A stretch of DNA of 64,000 bases from Armillaria gallica (lineage: Eukaryota; Basidiomycota; Agaricomycetes; Agaricales; Physalacriaceae). Position numbers and translations under genes: made by a program. The stretch lies in NCBI GenBank assembly GCA_037576215.1, contig JBANDB010000013.1, positions 2,480,001-2,544,000 of the forward strand. Direction: 5' to 3'. Under the pieces are notes generated by a model. The model had not been told where the DNA came from and did not search any database. It saw only the letters and a program-made list of their open reading frames with translations. This document shows, piece after piece, positions 11,043-21,670 of the stretch; position 1 is the stretch's first letter; each line of letters starts with the position of its first letter.

Positions 11043-12291
11043 TCAGGCATTGTGGGTACCCAATCTGCCATCTAGACCAAACACAGCTTCATTTTTGAGA
11101 ATAACATCTTGCAAACGGTGTCGCTGATCCTTCATGAGATTAGGGGATATATCCAAGACTTTAAGAATATATGATGAAGGTAACAAATCAGGAGGAGGAT
11201 CAGCAGTCTTAGGACCTCCTTCCACTGGTTCCGTGGCTGCAGGATCATCAACTTCAGATGTGTTATGTTGCACTTTGGATGTGACATTTGAGAGGCTTTG
11301 GATCATTTGTCCGATGCTATTAGGCACTTGTGCCTTAATTAATTCTTTCACTAAGTGCGCACGTAACTCCTTTGCTTGGCTCACTTCCTTGTTTCCTGTG
11401 CGACTATAGAACCAATTCCTAGGGTTGTGAGCTCATCCTATGGCCTGTCTTTTACTGATGACAATGGGTGCATCGGAAAAGTTAGATATGTGTACAAAGG
11501 GGTCATCCTTGGACACGAGTGAATCAGGTGAGCCGTAAAAGTGTTGCTGGTTTACATCCTGCCCTGTGATGTTCCACAAACAGGTCCTTGCCCCTGGATT
11601 CGAATACAGCTTCCACAGGAACTTGAATGCTAGCCTCAGGAGGAATTACCACTCATGTAGCAGCTCTGATGTTCCCCCAGTTTTGAAGCAACCATTGTTG
11701 TTTTTGAGTCTTCTGTGCCCAGTGGTGCACTCTTTGTTTAGCGAGACAAGTACGTGCTTTGGGAATAACTCGTATCTTGAATGCTCAACCTTCTGCATCC
11801 ACCGTAGAAGGAGCTGTGGAACTCTCGACCTCAAGTTCTCTTCCAGTATTGCCAAAGGAAAGGAAACTCGAACCTTCTCATCGGAGAATGGAGATGGAAT
11901 ACTGGTCTGCAAAGTCACTGCCCAGAATGAATGGGGCCATCATCCCATTAACAATGTATGCATCGACATTCATTTTTACGGGGCCTTCACGAGTTTTGAA
12001 GAACAAGTCCAGGTTGATGTATCCTGATATGGTAGAGTTTCCAGTGACTTGTATAAGATTAATCTTCTGACCCATGTGAACTTTAGGGTGAGAAGTCAAT
12101 GCTTGAAGCGCTGTCTGCGAGATAAGGGTGATATCTGATCTGGAATCAACAATCATGGGTGTTACATTGAGTCCCACTCCATTGATTCCTGTGCATGTGG
12201 TGGTTGCCTTAATCCCTAGAAATGTACAACCCGATGGTCTCAACATATGCTTCTTCAACTCCAAAAGAGTTTCTCTGGAGGAAGAGGGCAT
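11043..12291 (-). pseudogene. retropepsin-like protease and linker to RT
   Basis: The - strand ORF 12291-11878 contains MIVDSRSDITLIS. Gypsy proteases have DSG(S/A) at the active site; here the Gly is Arg, so the site is damaged. It continues into a flap-like TVNG-type region and FILGSDFADQY (the ILGxDFL motif). A linker ORF (11384-11043) of low complexity precedes the RT, separated by frame changes. Protease would cleave the Gag-Pol polyprotein. Confidence 0.82.
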
Positions 12292-12679
12292 TTGAATATG
12301 GAAGACTCATCGAAATCTTTGTTGCAGTTTATCAAGGTGACATTGATCCTTTCGCCTGAGGGAGAATGGTGATCGAGAATGCAAGGGTGTTGAATGAGGT
12401 GCATTAGTGGTTGCTTTGTGAGTGAAGGTGTTCGTTATGCCTTGATATTGTACTGATTCATCCCGGTTGTCCTCAGCAATGTTCCCATGGCTCGAAGCCT
12501 GCTTGTAGTCACCACCTGAAGTGACATGTCAGCACAAACAGTTGGCAGGGCATGAAATGAGGTCAGAATCTGATTCGGCTGCGAGGCCATAGTATAACTC
12601 ATTATACTCATCCTGGGCTTGCAGTTTGGAAATATCAGTCTCTGCCAGACAAGCTCTAGCTGTGCGCATTCCTTCCTCA

Positions 12680-14633
12680 TTGTACTTGCACTCTGGATCC
12701 CAATGCTTGCTGCTGCCACAGTTGCAGCATGGACGAGCTCCTACGTCTTTAGGTGCCTTCTTTCTTCAGGTGATATTAGAGTCGTCCTTTGGAAATGGGG
12801 GAGAAGGAAATCGGTTGGATGAACCAACTAGATGAGTGTGAGATTGTCGATATGGCTGGCTGTATTTATCCTGGGATGCCTGCAACTCATACGTGTTCAA
12901 GGTTCGTCCTCAATAACTGGGGTCTAGTTGTAAGAGCTGATCTTCGTGATAGTGAATACTGGCTTGGAATTCGACGGCTGTCCTGTAAAGCTGCATCGTT
13001 AATACTGTATTCCAATTCAAAGGAGCACCATCCATCACTTGACTCATCATTTCTGAGTCAGTAAGACTGAACGCAGTGTTCAACAGTTGGATTTACGAAT
13101 ATAGTACTCACTAGGAGTCTCCCTAACTTGTCCAGGCTGCCAGTAAGTTGCGCTTCGTGCTCTATCCTTCTGACACTCCCACCAATGTCTATTCATATAG
13201 TAATCCATGATGCCCTCTCTGAGTGTAGCCCAGTTCCTCTCCAGGTCCAATCTGTATTGCAGCGGTAAAGAGTAATGCCATTTGTCTGCATCTCCAGATA
13301 ACCTTTTGGGAACGATACATCCCAAATCCTGGAAGACCGAGTCACTCATAGCAGCGAGGTCATTAACCTTCAAGATCCAAGAAACAATGGTGTCCGGGTC
13401 GCCATTCCAAGTTGGTACATCACCCATTTTGAGCTTAGTATTGAAATGGATACGAGAACTCTCCACAGGTTGGTTGAATGACTTGGGATTTGTCGACGGC
13501 CTTTGAGATGGGTGCCTATCTCCATTATCATCACTAGGTTCAGAATCGGGGTCACTAGGAGGATCATCGCCTTCGACTGAGGATTGATTATCCTCAGACT
13601 CTGACTGAGTATAGGGCTGATAGGAAGACACTCATAGACTCTTGTGCTCTCGCTGACTGAATCCATGTGATTGGTTCACCTTTGAGTCTACTTGATGGGG
13701 AGAATATCCTAAAATCTCAGCCGCTCGAGTGGAATATTGGGAGGCATGTCTATTACTCGGTCTCTGCTCTTCTTCTCCAGTGGTTGCACATCTTACCCCC
13801 CCCAAGTTCCAATTGGAGGCAATGTCTGTGACTGCAGAATAAGGTGTCTTCGATTTGGAGGATGGTTTCGAAGGAGCAGGTGTATGAGAGATAGATACAT
13901 CATCTTCCTTCTTGACATGAGCTTTATCGGCATTGAGCTGAGCTGCTAATAACTCCTTGTGCAGAAAGACTCGAGTGGAAAGCTTCTCCCAGTCATGAAC
14001 AGCGTCAAGCATATAGAGAAATTGTTCCACACGAATTCGATACTGCAAGGCGTATATTTTGAAGTCATTCGCTGTCAAATAAAGTCAAACATCAAGATCC
14101 CAAACAGGTTCAACCAGATCCCAGTAACCAAAGTGCTGAAGAGACTTCCCAGCCATGGAACACTTCGTGGCTAGGAGAGCATGGAAGTCTCGATACAAAG
14201 ACAGATGGAGTCTATAAATGTGTTCCTCATCATCTGTAGGAGTGGCTACTGGATGTCGAAGTAAATTATCCATTTTTGAAGTTTCCTCAGCGAAGGTCTT
14301 AGAGTACTGGTTGAAACTAAGATATTCTGTGGTGTGTAATCCTTTTCCAATCTTGGTACCCAGCTTAAGGATCTGCACTGCACCATCCTTCCGATCCTTG
14401 AGGTTGGAGTGTCGAGCGAAGGTATGAAGTGCTACCGAGGTAGGCCATGTTCTTTCAATGTCCTTACTTTCATCATTCTCAGCCTCCTCAGGTTTGATAG
14501 GTGAGACTAGTGGTACAAGCATGTCAGCAAAGGTGAAAGAACTGTTTGAAGAGTTGTGCATTGGAGGATTATCTGGTGAGGTAGGAAGGGGATCTTCCAA
14601 AGCAGGTGTTGACATGATTGTTGGTTTCTGCAT
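12680..14633 (-). pseudogene. gag polyprotein with CCHC zinc knuckle
   Basis: Starts at ATG 14633 (MQKPTIMSTPALEDPLP). Three consecutive open segments (14633-14085, 14078-13632, 13631-13080) are in one frame and separated by two in-frame TGA codons (14087-14085 and 13634-13632). Both are compatible with CGA to TGA decay. The capsid-like core reads LKMGDVPTWNGDPDTIVSW and MDYYMNRHWWECQKDRARSA. A frameshift near 13085 leads to the nucleocapsid region, where CCNCGSSKHWDPEC (about 12735-12690) fits C-x2-C-x4-H-x4-C. Gag packages the element RNA. Confidence 0.88.
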
Positions 14634-14702
14634 AAGCAGATGAGCGATGAAGTCTTGAAATGTGTCTGAAATGCTGTGATAACAGAGTCCTTCAGACAGG
14701 TA

Positions 14703-14720
14703 AGATCAATGTGTCCACCA
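14703..14720 (-). other. candidate primer-binding site
   Basis: One base inside the 5' LTR, the - strand reads TGGTGGACACATTGATC. It starts TGG, as expected for pairing with a tRNA 3' CCA. It is not the common initiator-Met site, and I found no matching stretch in the LTR that would indicate Tf1-style self-priming. The tRNA partner was not identified. Confidence 0.45.
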
Positions 14721-14721
14721 A

Positions 14722-15159
14722 TGTTGAGAGTAGGCTTAATCTAGATGATGTACGAGATAAGTACGACTCGAATACCATCTAAATTATGAAGTGTAGTGAG
14801 AGATTCAATGAGTTCTATTACCTATGAAGGAGCCTGAGTAGGTCTAGCAAGTGCTAGGCATAGCTAGAAAGGTCCAACAAGCGCTAGGTGTAGTTTGGAT
14901 AGTGGTTTGTTCGACAAGCACTAGGTGTAGTCAAACTCAATCACTCAGGTTCACATGAAGTTGTGGAGTAAAAGTAGATAGAATTCAGATGCCCCTTTGG
15001 GCATTTCCATACGAGTTAAATACAAACACATTTGTTCTAGAATATACTAGCAGGAAATTTAGAGAAGAAACGTCAAGAAATTTCTGTAAGTGTGTAGAAA
15101 GAGAAAGAAAGGTAGGGAAAGTGAAGACTAAATATAGTGATTAGTAAGTATCCATAACA
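14722..15159 (-). repeat. 5' LTR (right copy, 438 bp)
   Basis: Same TGTTGAG...ATAACA ends as the left copy. It contains the 37 bp missing from the left LTR, between two short repeats ending CTAGGTGTAGT. The single-base differences from the left copy are mainly CG/TG/CA exchanges. Confidence 0.95.
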
Positions 15160-16588
15160 GTAGTTGAGAAAGATTGCTACAATGACAGCACACAAGAAGA
15201 GTTAGCTCATAACGATTGCTGTCCTCCTCAGAGCCCAACTCCAAGACAGCTCCCATAATCAAGGTTCGCATCTTTTCCAACTCCTGTCAAGGTATACAAA
15301 TCAACATTGAAGGAAAAGGCTCAGTATATCATGGTCATACAGGAGGAGAGACAAGTCGCAAGGGAGAGGCTTGCCATTCAGTTCACTGTATAGAACATAA
15401 GTTATGCATCATGGACCAAGCATTGTACAGCCCGCATTACAAAAGCGCAAGTATTGCTATCAACACCGCGTCACAGACAGCACAAGGAAACTGACTGTAC
15501 CATTCCGGGCTCCGCTGCCAGCATGACAAAAGAGCTTGCAGTATGTGCCTAAGCAATCATGCGGGGAGATTTTAAACTGCAGGAAGTGCAGGACTGGGAA
15601 AATTCTTGCCACAAGATACCTGTTAAGAACAAGAAAACACAATGGATGGACTTATGCTGTATAGTCTGTATGTAACTGGGTTACTAAAGTGATCACTTTG
15701 CAGGTTTGGTGTACTGCCTAAGTGCCTTTATTTGACATTCAGCCACGTTTCCGAGTCCTATGAATATAGGTATTCGGTCATTATGCCAACCTAATTCCCA
15801 ATTTTTGATCATCCAACATGGTGATTGCCATCACTTCCCACCTAGGTTGACTGTGAGAACGTTTTCACATCCTTCATCATTTTCCTGAGAATCAATTGCC
15901 TTTCACATCCCTTCAGATTTCCTTGGCTTTTGCATCCCTTCTCACTCGCTCTACATCTATTCTCATGTGCTTTGTCTATACTATCACATGTGTTCATCTT
16001 CATTGTCCATATCTAGCACATTTTTTCTCTTCTTGCTCACTTCTACATCCATTTACGACACCTTGCATTTGAATCCCCTTGGAAGGTGCACTTCTTCTCA
16101 GTAATGCTTACTGGTGTGTCTTTTCCTGCTTTTTTTGCAGACACGTCACATTTAGGACATGAAGCTTCAACATCTTCATGAATCAATATGATCTATGTAT
16201 CAATGCTATCTCATATTTCTTTTCCAGGGATTTTTCCAGGTTAAGTATGTTGAATATCCTGTCAGTCACCGGCAGTCTCTGTGTCACAACACTATGTACT
16301 GATACTTGTACCCTCATAGATGTCTTCTCTTGAGTCCCCTCGATCCCCTTCTTCGCAGTAACCAATGTTGGCAAAAAGAGCCATGCATGAGAGGGTTATC
16401 TGTTCCACAAAAATGAAGTCAAGGTAAAAGACAGCTTTTGTCTGTTTTGGTGCATATCCACATCCCTTTATTTATGTCTACCTCCACTCGGCATCTCCCA
16501 GACTCTCACATCTTCAAATAAATGCCACACAATTCTTTGCTTCTTAATTCTGATCCTCCACCACTATCATTTTTCCCTCTCAACACCA
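15160..16588. other. 1.4 kb CpG-poor stretch without a recognised gene
   Basis: Short opposed ORFs only (for example 15216-15494). From about 15840 to 16110 the + strand is rich in TTC/CAT pyrimidine words. It is probably transposon-derived or the decayed upstream region of the PWWP pseudogene. Confidence 0.4.
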
Positions 16589-16589
16589 T

Positions 16590-17185
16590 GTCTGATGATG
16601 AAGAAGAAGGCTGTGAAGTACCCAAGATGTCTGAGTCTGGGCCAGCAAATATCATCTCGATAGTGCACTAGGAAAAATACATGTATACTCTCCTTGGCCT
16701 GGGATGTTACATTTGCTGAACATTGTCGAGGGCATGCCAAGTGCTCACAACAACGGATATTCATGTAGCCCACCTATATGATGCACCATAGCAAGTCCTT
16801 GACAACCATCCTGCAAAAGCAGATGTCTACCTTGTGCAAATTTTCTCTGCTGGCAATTTGTGCTCTTCTTTGAGTACTTACTTGTATTCTTTCTTGGCTG
16901 ACAATTGGTTATACACAGATCCTGACTAGAGCCCATGGATATCTGTAAGCTCCAGCACCATAAAATTGAGGCCTACGCCGACGAACCATGCTCTTCGCAG
17001 GCTACAAGGTTGCGCTGGACCCTTCTGAATGGGAGAAGCACAAAGCTGCGCAACCAGAAGCTGCTTCATCAGAGGATGTTGTCAACAAGGTTGACTAGCT
17101 CGATAGCGAGAATGAGGAGAAGCCGAAGAAACAGAAACAGGATAGTGAAGGCAGCACCTCAGCCAGAAAGCGCCAGACGAGCATG
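16590..17185 (+). pseudogene. PWWP-domain protein, pseudogene
   Basis: From 16659 the + strand encodes DSALGKIHVYSPWPGM, the PWWP domain opening (xVLGKVxGYPPWPGM). Then come VYLVQIFSAGN near 16830, MDICKLQHHKIEAYADEP from 16935, and, after a frameshift, LFAGYKVALDPSEWEKHKAA followed by an acidic and Lys-rich tail. Together these match PWWP chromatin proteins of fungi (domain core, KDISKLQxHEIEAY helix, basic tail). Stops and frame changes occur within the domain and after VDKVD-like residues, and a probable intron lies at about 16879-16928. PWWP domains bind methylated-histone nucleosomes. It sits just outside the chromovirus. Confidence 0.75.
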
Positions 17186-17557
17186 ACAAGTGATGCAAAG
17201 AATATCATTGTATGTAACTTACTTCTACACCATTCCATTCTGATGTCCAATGTTCATAAGGTTGGCAACCCATGTGCAGGCCTAAACGTCAGCATCAATG
17301 TTGAGTTGGACAATCAACGGTATGGTAACATTGTCACTAATGTCAAGATCAGTGATTGTACCTCTTCCATGGTATTTATGGAACTTGCTAGTAACCCTTT
17401 GGCTCATTCCAGCTCAGGTAACAACCACTTTTCCCTCATTGACGTCCCCGTTCACAGTGGTCCCTCTCATATCGACAACAACACTTGTGCGAGGGATTCA
17501 GTGTTATCAATTGCATTGGCTGGAACATGGAACTCAGCGAGGAGCAGCTCTGTCTGA
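17183..17557 (+). CDS. hypothetical 124-aa ORF downstream of PWWP remnant
   Basis: Open for 124 codons on the same strand, overlapping the end of the PWWP tail. Its residues (NVSINVELDNQRYGNIVTNV and a Ser/Asn-rich C-terminus) match nothing I recognise. It could be a further exon of the same decayed locus or chance; GT-AG borders are not obvious. Confidence 0.25.
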   Translation: MTSDAKNIIVCNLLLHHSILMSNVHKVGNPCAGLNVSINVELDNQRYGNIVTNVKISDCTSSMVFMELASNPLAHSSSGNNHFSLIDVPVHSGPSHIDNNTCARDSVLSIALAGTWNSARSSSV

Positions 17558-17559
17558 GA

Positions 17560-18900
17560 TAGCAGGTTAGTGATTCTCTTTAGTGGAGCATGCAAGATCT
17601 AATTCTTATTTTTGCTCTAGTCTTGTTGTGATTCTCTGTTGAACTTTTGAGTAGACTCTCAGTAAGGTCATCCTTTCTTCCTGTCAGTGCAGAAGCTCAA
17701 AGAGATTACAGGATGTCGCTTTTCCTCTGTCGAACCATTTTAAGAAGGAAGTCATGGGAAGCACTCAGCAGGTTGGAGTCAATCATGACATGGTCTATTC
17801 AGAGCTAGGCAGAAGAGAGACTAAGGTTTAGAAATATTGATATTGTGTCATGCATAATGTACTGCCACTGTAAGAGCAGGAATACATTGATATCTGAAAG
17901 GTCAAAGGACTCAAACTGTTAGCTATGTCTATTAAATCACGCGGTGGTTTCAGCCAATACTTGATCCCTTGTATCATAAAAATGTTGTAAAAATGTATGG
18001 GACGATAAGAGTATAGGACTCGGATCCTGCCACTCGAATGTGATGGCCCATCAAATGCTATCAACTTTTATCCGTCTGTGTAAATAAATTAATAAAGCCA
18101 AGCGAAATGGGCGGTAAATTGGCAAGAAACGAGAGTTCGAAATTAGTAGAGAACCGGTCATGTGATAGATGAGCAAATCGGCCCGAGTCCCGGGGATACT
18201 GCTCTGTCACCTTCCACCACCATCTCTGGCAGTCGTCCTGTCTTCCATATCCTCCGCTCCTTTTGATGTCTCTACAGCCATGTATATGGACTCGGAAACG
18301 CATGCGATTAGACTTCGGATGAATGCCGAAGGACTCGAGTCTGGGGACGCCAAAGTGACGACCTTCATACATTGAAGGCGGAGGATGCTCTCGCCACGAA
18401 TGACGACATCATGACGGCGCAGATATCGCACGTACAGACCACCTCCACACGACTATACAGACACGCGACCATCGAAAGTGTTCCTTCTTTCCCCCATCAT
18501 GTCCTTCCGCGTCGCTCTCGCTCTAATCTGTGAATCGCCTTGTTGGGCGTGATTCTGCGCCAATACGTGTTGCATCAATCCCCTCAAATCTCTGGATCTT
18601 CGCCGTCGTCATCTCACCTTGCCTCTTGCATCTGCGGCTACATGCCGGTAGTAACATGCTCGCGTGGTTTGCAAGTTGGCCGTAGTCGCTCTTGTAGGGC
18701 TACAATTTCAGTGAGTGAGCATCATTCTTGCATCTTTCCAAAGTTCTGATCAAGGCGGCACACAGATCGATCCAGTGCTATCCCACGTGGCGCATGGACG
18801 GCGAAATAGAAAAAACAAACGCGTCTCGTCCGTCAACATTATCCGTGGCCCTGCATACCGTGAAAAGAATAGGCATGTTCTGACAGAAGAAGACCAGTAA
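17560..18900. other. intergenic, transition from CpG-poor to CpG-rich sequence
   Basis: No supported gene. Overlapping ORFs on both strands at 18061-18431 (for example PFDVSTAMYMDSETHAIRL on +) are not recognised. CpG becomes frequent from about 18.1 kb, marking the edge of the transposon island. Confidence 0.4.
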
Positions 18901-19800
18901 TGAGCAAGGGGATGACGTTAAACCTCTCCTACTAACGGAGAAGTGGAACAATGTAAGCATGTTTTCCGGCGTTGAATTCTTTGATGCTTATGTCGTTGAA
19001 GGTTGCACGATTACTCAGTACATCTATCGTTGGACTCGGCGCGAAGTCTCTGATCACCATCACCAGAGTCCCTCTCGCAATGTCTGATGGATCATAATCG
19101 TGTTCTCTTGACCCTCGAGTATGTGCCGTTTTTTATGTACATTACAATTCCTGAATTTCCCTAGTTCCACTCCTTCTGTTGTCGAGCAGTCCATCTGACT
19201 CGAAACGCCTGTCATATTCTCGTACCACCCATGGTCTGGCCTCTGTCTCCGACGCTTTCCAACATGCTGCAAGCGGCAAGCCTCGCTTTTCCGTCCTGCA
19301 GCTGAGGGTATCTCTGTATGCTCTCGTTCGGCTTTGGATTCAGTGTGCGGTCGCTTGCATGACTAGCTAGCAAATGGCTTGGTAAAGGTCAGGTCGCCGC
19401 ATTGGTGGGCCAGAAGCTTGACGCGAATAGGAAGAGCGAGGGCGCAGAGGGACGATTGATGGTTCTGGATGCAACCCTGCTGATAAACTAGCTCGTGGAT
19501 AAAGTGAAAGCGCACATTGGCTTGTTGCAAGGTACGACCTCCGTTCTTTCCTCGCTGTTTTCATGGTCTGATGTATGTACTCAGTTCAAGTCGCGCATCC
19601 TTCCATCACTGGCGACGTCCAAACAGTAGCCGTATGCAGGATCAGGCTCATCAATACTCGTTGGACGCGACGCTGATGTCCATCTAACTGGCGACATGTT
19701 CCATTCGTCTTTCTCCCCCATGCTTCGATGTTGTGTTGACACCTCATTGATACCGTTAGGTATTGCCATCAGTTGCTGCGAACATGTACATTATTTTGCG
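18901..19800 (+). pseudogene. NIF3-like protein, multiply broken copy
   Basis: Reading across frames gives the NIF3/DUF34 blocks in order: KPLLLTEKWNN (18921-18953), NRVLLTL up to a 46-nt GT-AG intron (19119-19164), TPSVVEQS, PVIFSYHP, a SVSDAFQHAASG segment, LANGLGKGQVAALVGQKL, EGAEGRLMVLDATLLIN, LVDKVKAHIGL, VQTVAVC, then after a 1-nt loss AGSGSSILVGRDADVHLTGD and M. The SxHP, GSG and LTGEM motifs bind the metal pair in NIF3 proteins. At least four frame changes and several stops show it is dead. It is immediately followed by the repeat gene. Confidence 0.8.
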
Positions 19801-19840
19801 TACGTTGTCTTGATGCAAATGAAAGTAGCGTGAATAAATC

Positions 19841-20612
19841 TTGTCCAGGCTGCCACGCGAGCAGGACTTAAACGGTGCCATGCCATTGCAGCACGCTTCT
19901 TATTCGCTCGCTTTACACCAGAGTGGTCGTGTCAAGATGATTGGGTTCTCTGAAGAAGGGCCTACTCGGGCAGTTTATAATGCCGTCTCAAATGACTGGG
20001 CCAAGATAATAATGGGCAGACGACAGTCTCAGGTTTGTTTTCCTTATGAATATGTTGTGGTATCGATGACATGTCTACTCTTCGCAGGATCTACTCTTTC
20101 ATGGTGGTGCTCGTTGGATCAAGCAATGCAAGGAAGACGTCCTGCGGCTGTCTCTATTCGAAGAGCCTATTTCACCGTCTCCAGCGGGCCTTACATTGTC
20201 GCGTTTCACCAGAGTGACCGTGTTAAAATGATTGGCTTCTCCATGGAGGGACCTGCTCGAGCAGTTGACGACGTGATCTCCACGAAATGGGCGAAGGTCC
20301 TCATGGATACACGACGTTATAAGGTAAGCTTTCAGTGCGTGAGTTACCGTGATACTCATCAAGAATGACTGCTAGTCGTTGGCGTCTTCTGGTTTAAGAT
20401 ACTATGCGAAGCAGTGTGAGGAAGAGGTTTACGGGCTCTGTGTACTCCAGAGCAAGACGCCGTTGGAGACCGCGTCTTACATTGTCGTTTTCCATCACAG
20501 AAAACACGTCAGGATGTTTGGCTTCCTTGAGGAACGAGCTGCGCGCGCTGTGCATGGCGCTCTATCTGACAAGTGGGCCAAGGTTCTCATGAATAGACGG
20601 AATTCTCATCGA
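19841..20612 (+). CDS. unknown protein with three tandem ~80-residue repeats, each on its own exon
   Basis: Three exons repeat one module. Their cores are ALHQSGRVKMIGFSEEGPTR (first exon, to 20033), FHQSDRVKMIGFSMEGPARA (20088-20320) and FHHRKHVRMFGFLEERAARA (20376-20612). Each continues as AV...(S/T)..WAK(V/I)(L/I)M..RR. Repeats 2 and 3 also share an N-terminal KQC(K/E)E(D/E)V block. GT-AG introns at 20034-20087 and 20321-20375 keep the frame. I do not recognise the fold. The start is unclear and the third exon runs straight into the intron of a second NIF3 fragment, so the gene is probably a chimeric or truncated remnant. Confidence 0.5.
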
Positions 20613-21010
20613 GTATGTGCCGCCCATTATATTGTTGAGGATACCTAACTTGTCCTAGTTTCACTCCTATCGTCGAGGAATACATCTCACTCGAAGCACC
20701 GGTCATAATCCAACCGTCTTTTGACCTATCCAGTCTCTGACGCTCTCTAACCCGCTGCAAGCATTGCTTCTCCCGTGTGCAGTAGACGGTATCTCTGCAT
20801 TCTCGCCTCATTGCGCTTTGGTGTGTGGGGCGGAGTGAACGACTGGCTAGCGAAAGGACTTGGTAGAGGTCAGGCCGCCGCGTCGGTGGGCGAGGGAGAG
20901 CGCAGAAGGACGATTGGTGGTTCTGGGAGAACCGTTGTCGGTGAACTAGCTCGTGGATAGGGTGAAAGTGCATCGCCCGACGACAGATAGCTCGGAACTG
21001 GTTCTTTACA
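20613..21010 (+). pseudogene. second NIF3-like fragment (5' part missing)
   Basis: Begins with the same intron as the first copy (both 46 nt, both starting GTATGTGCCG; here 20613-20658) and continues with degraded TPIVEEY, SVSDAL-like, GVWGGVNDWLAKGLGRGQAA, EGAEGRL-like and NELVDRVK-like blocks. It stops where the GGTGTTT palindrome field begins. The upstream exon is not NIF3 but the third repeat of the neighbouring gene. Confidence 0.7.
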
Positions 21011-21034
21011 GACGACGACCGTGATGTCACTGCT

Positions 21035-21670
21035 GGGGTATGTCGGTGTTTACGCCAGAAACACGGCTCATAAACACTGGTGTGTGTTTATATAGATGTT
21101 TTCGGATGTCAAAATCGTACCATAAAAATGCATTGAAATACTATATGTTTCATTCCGATGTTCGCCTCAGTGTTTCAGCCTGTATCTCTGCTCGGAACTG
21201 CCTAGATAAGTACATGATGTCATTAGTGCCGTGTTTACTCGCCGGTGTTTTCCTATAAATGAGATCAGGTATTTCGTACCCATGTTTCCAACGAGCAAAC
21301 ACGCGGTGTGTTATGACCGGTGTTTCTTGCGGTGTTTATGATAGGAAACACCCGGTCATTCCTTTGTTCTATGGATGTTTCCTGCCATAAACACCTCAAA
21401 GAAACACCAATCATTACACATGACGCGGTTGCTCCGGTGTTTTTGGACAAAGAAGATGATCAGAAACACAGGTATGAAATACAAGGTATCATTTATAGGA
21501 AAACGCCGGCAAGGAAACACAGACCAAATGATAGCATCTCCTTATTTAGGTATTTCCTTACAAAAATACTTCCATTAACACGGAAATAGGAACAGTACGT
21601 ATCATTCTTCATGTAATTACATCGCGGTGTTTACTTTCTGAAAGATCAACACAAACACATGCCGGTGTTG
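21035..21670. repeat. cluster of GGTGTTT / AAACACC inverted motifs
   Basis: About twenty occurrences of (G)GTGTTT or AAACAC(C) in 640 bp, on both strands, several as hairpins, such as GGTGTTT and AAACACC separated by 8 bp at about 21334-21355. Many carry CCGG before the motif. No ORF with recognisable content is present. It looks like subterminal or internal repeat structure of a DNA transposon or an expanded protein-binding array. Confidence 0.8.

Larger units (their letters stand above)
4309..15159 (-). mobile_element. Ty3/gypsy chromovirus (chromodomain LTR retrotransposon), complete but inactive
   Basis: Two direct repeats with TGTTGAG...ATAACA ends bound a 10 kb interior whose - strand encodes, 5' to 3', gag with CCHC knuckle, protease, RT, RNase H, integrase and a chromodomain: the Ty3/gypsy chromovirus order. 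The flanks 4305-4308 and 15161-15164 both read TAGT, a 4-bp target duplication (5 bp if one mismatch is allowed). Stops, frameshifts and altered catalytic residues are present in several domains. An extra - strand ORF (6618-7436) and almost 2 kb without genes lie between pol and the 3' LTR, making the interior unusually long. Confidence 0.92.

Noticed and set aside
14703..14720. Tf1-type self-priming site
   Set aside because: No complementary stretch to the candidate primer site was found in the LTR by eye, and the site starts TGG as tRNA-primed sites do.
4309..15159. Classical repeat-induced point mutation as cause of LTR differences
   Set aside because: Changes concentrate at CpG-derived dinucleotides rather than CpA generally; deamination of methylated CpG fits better.
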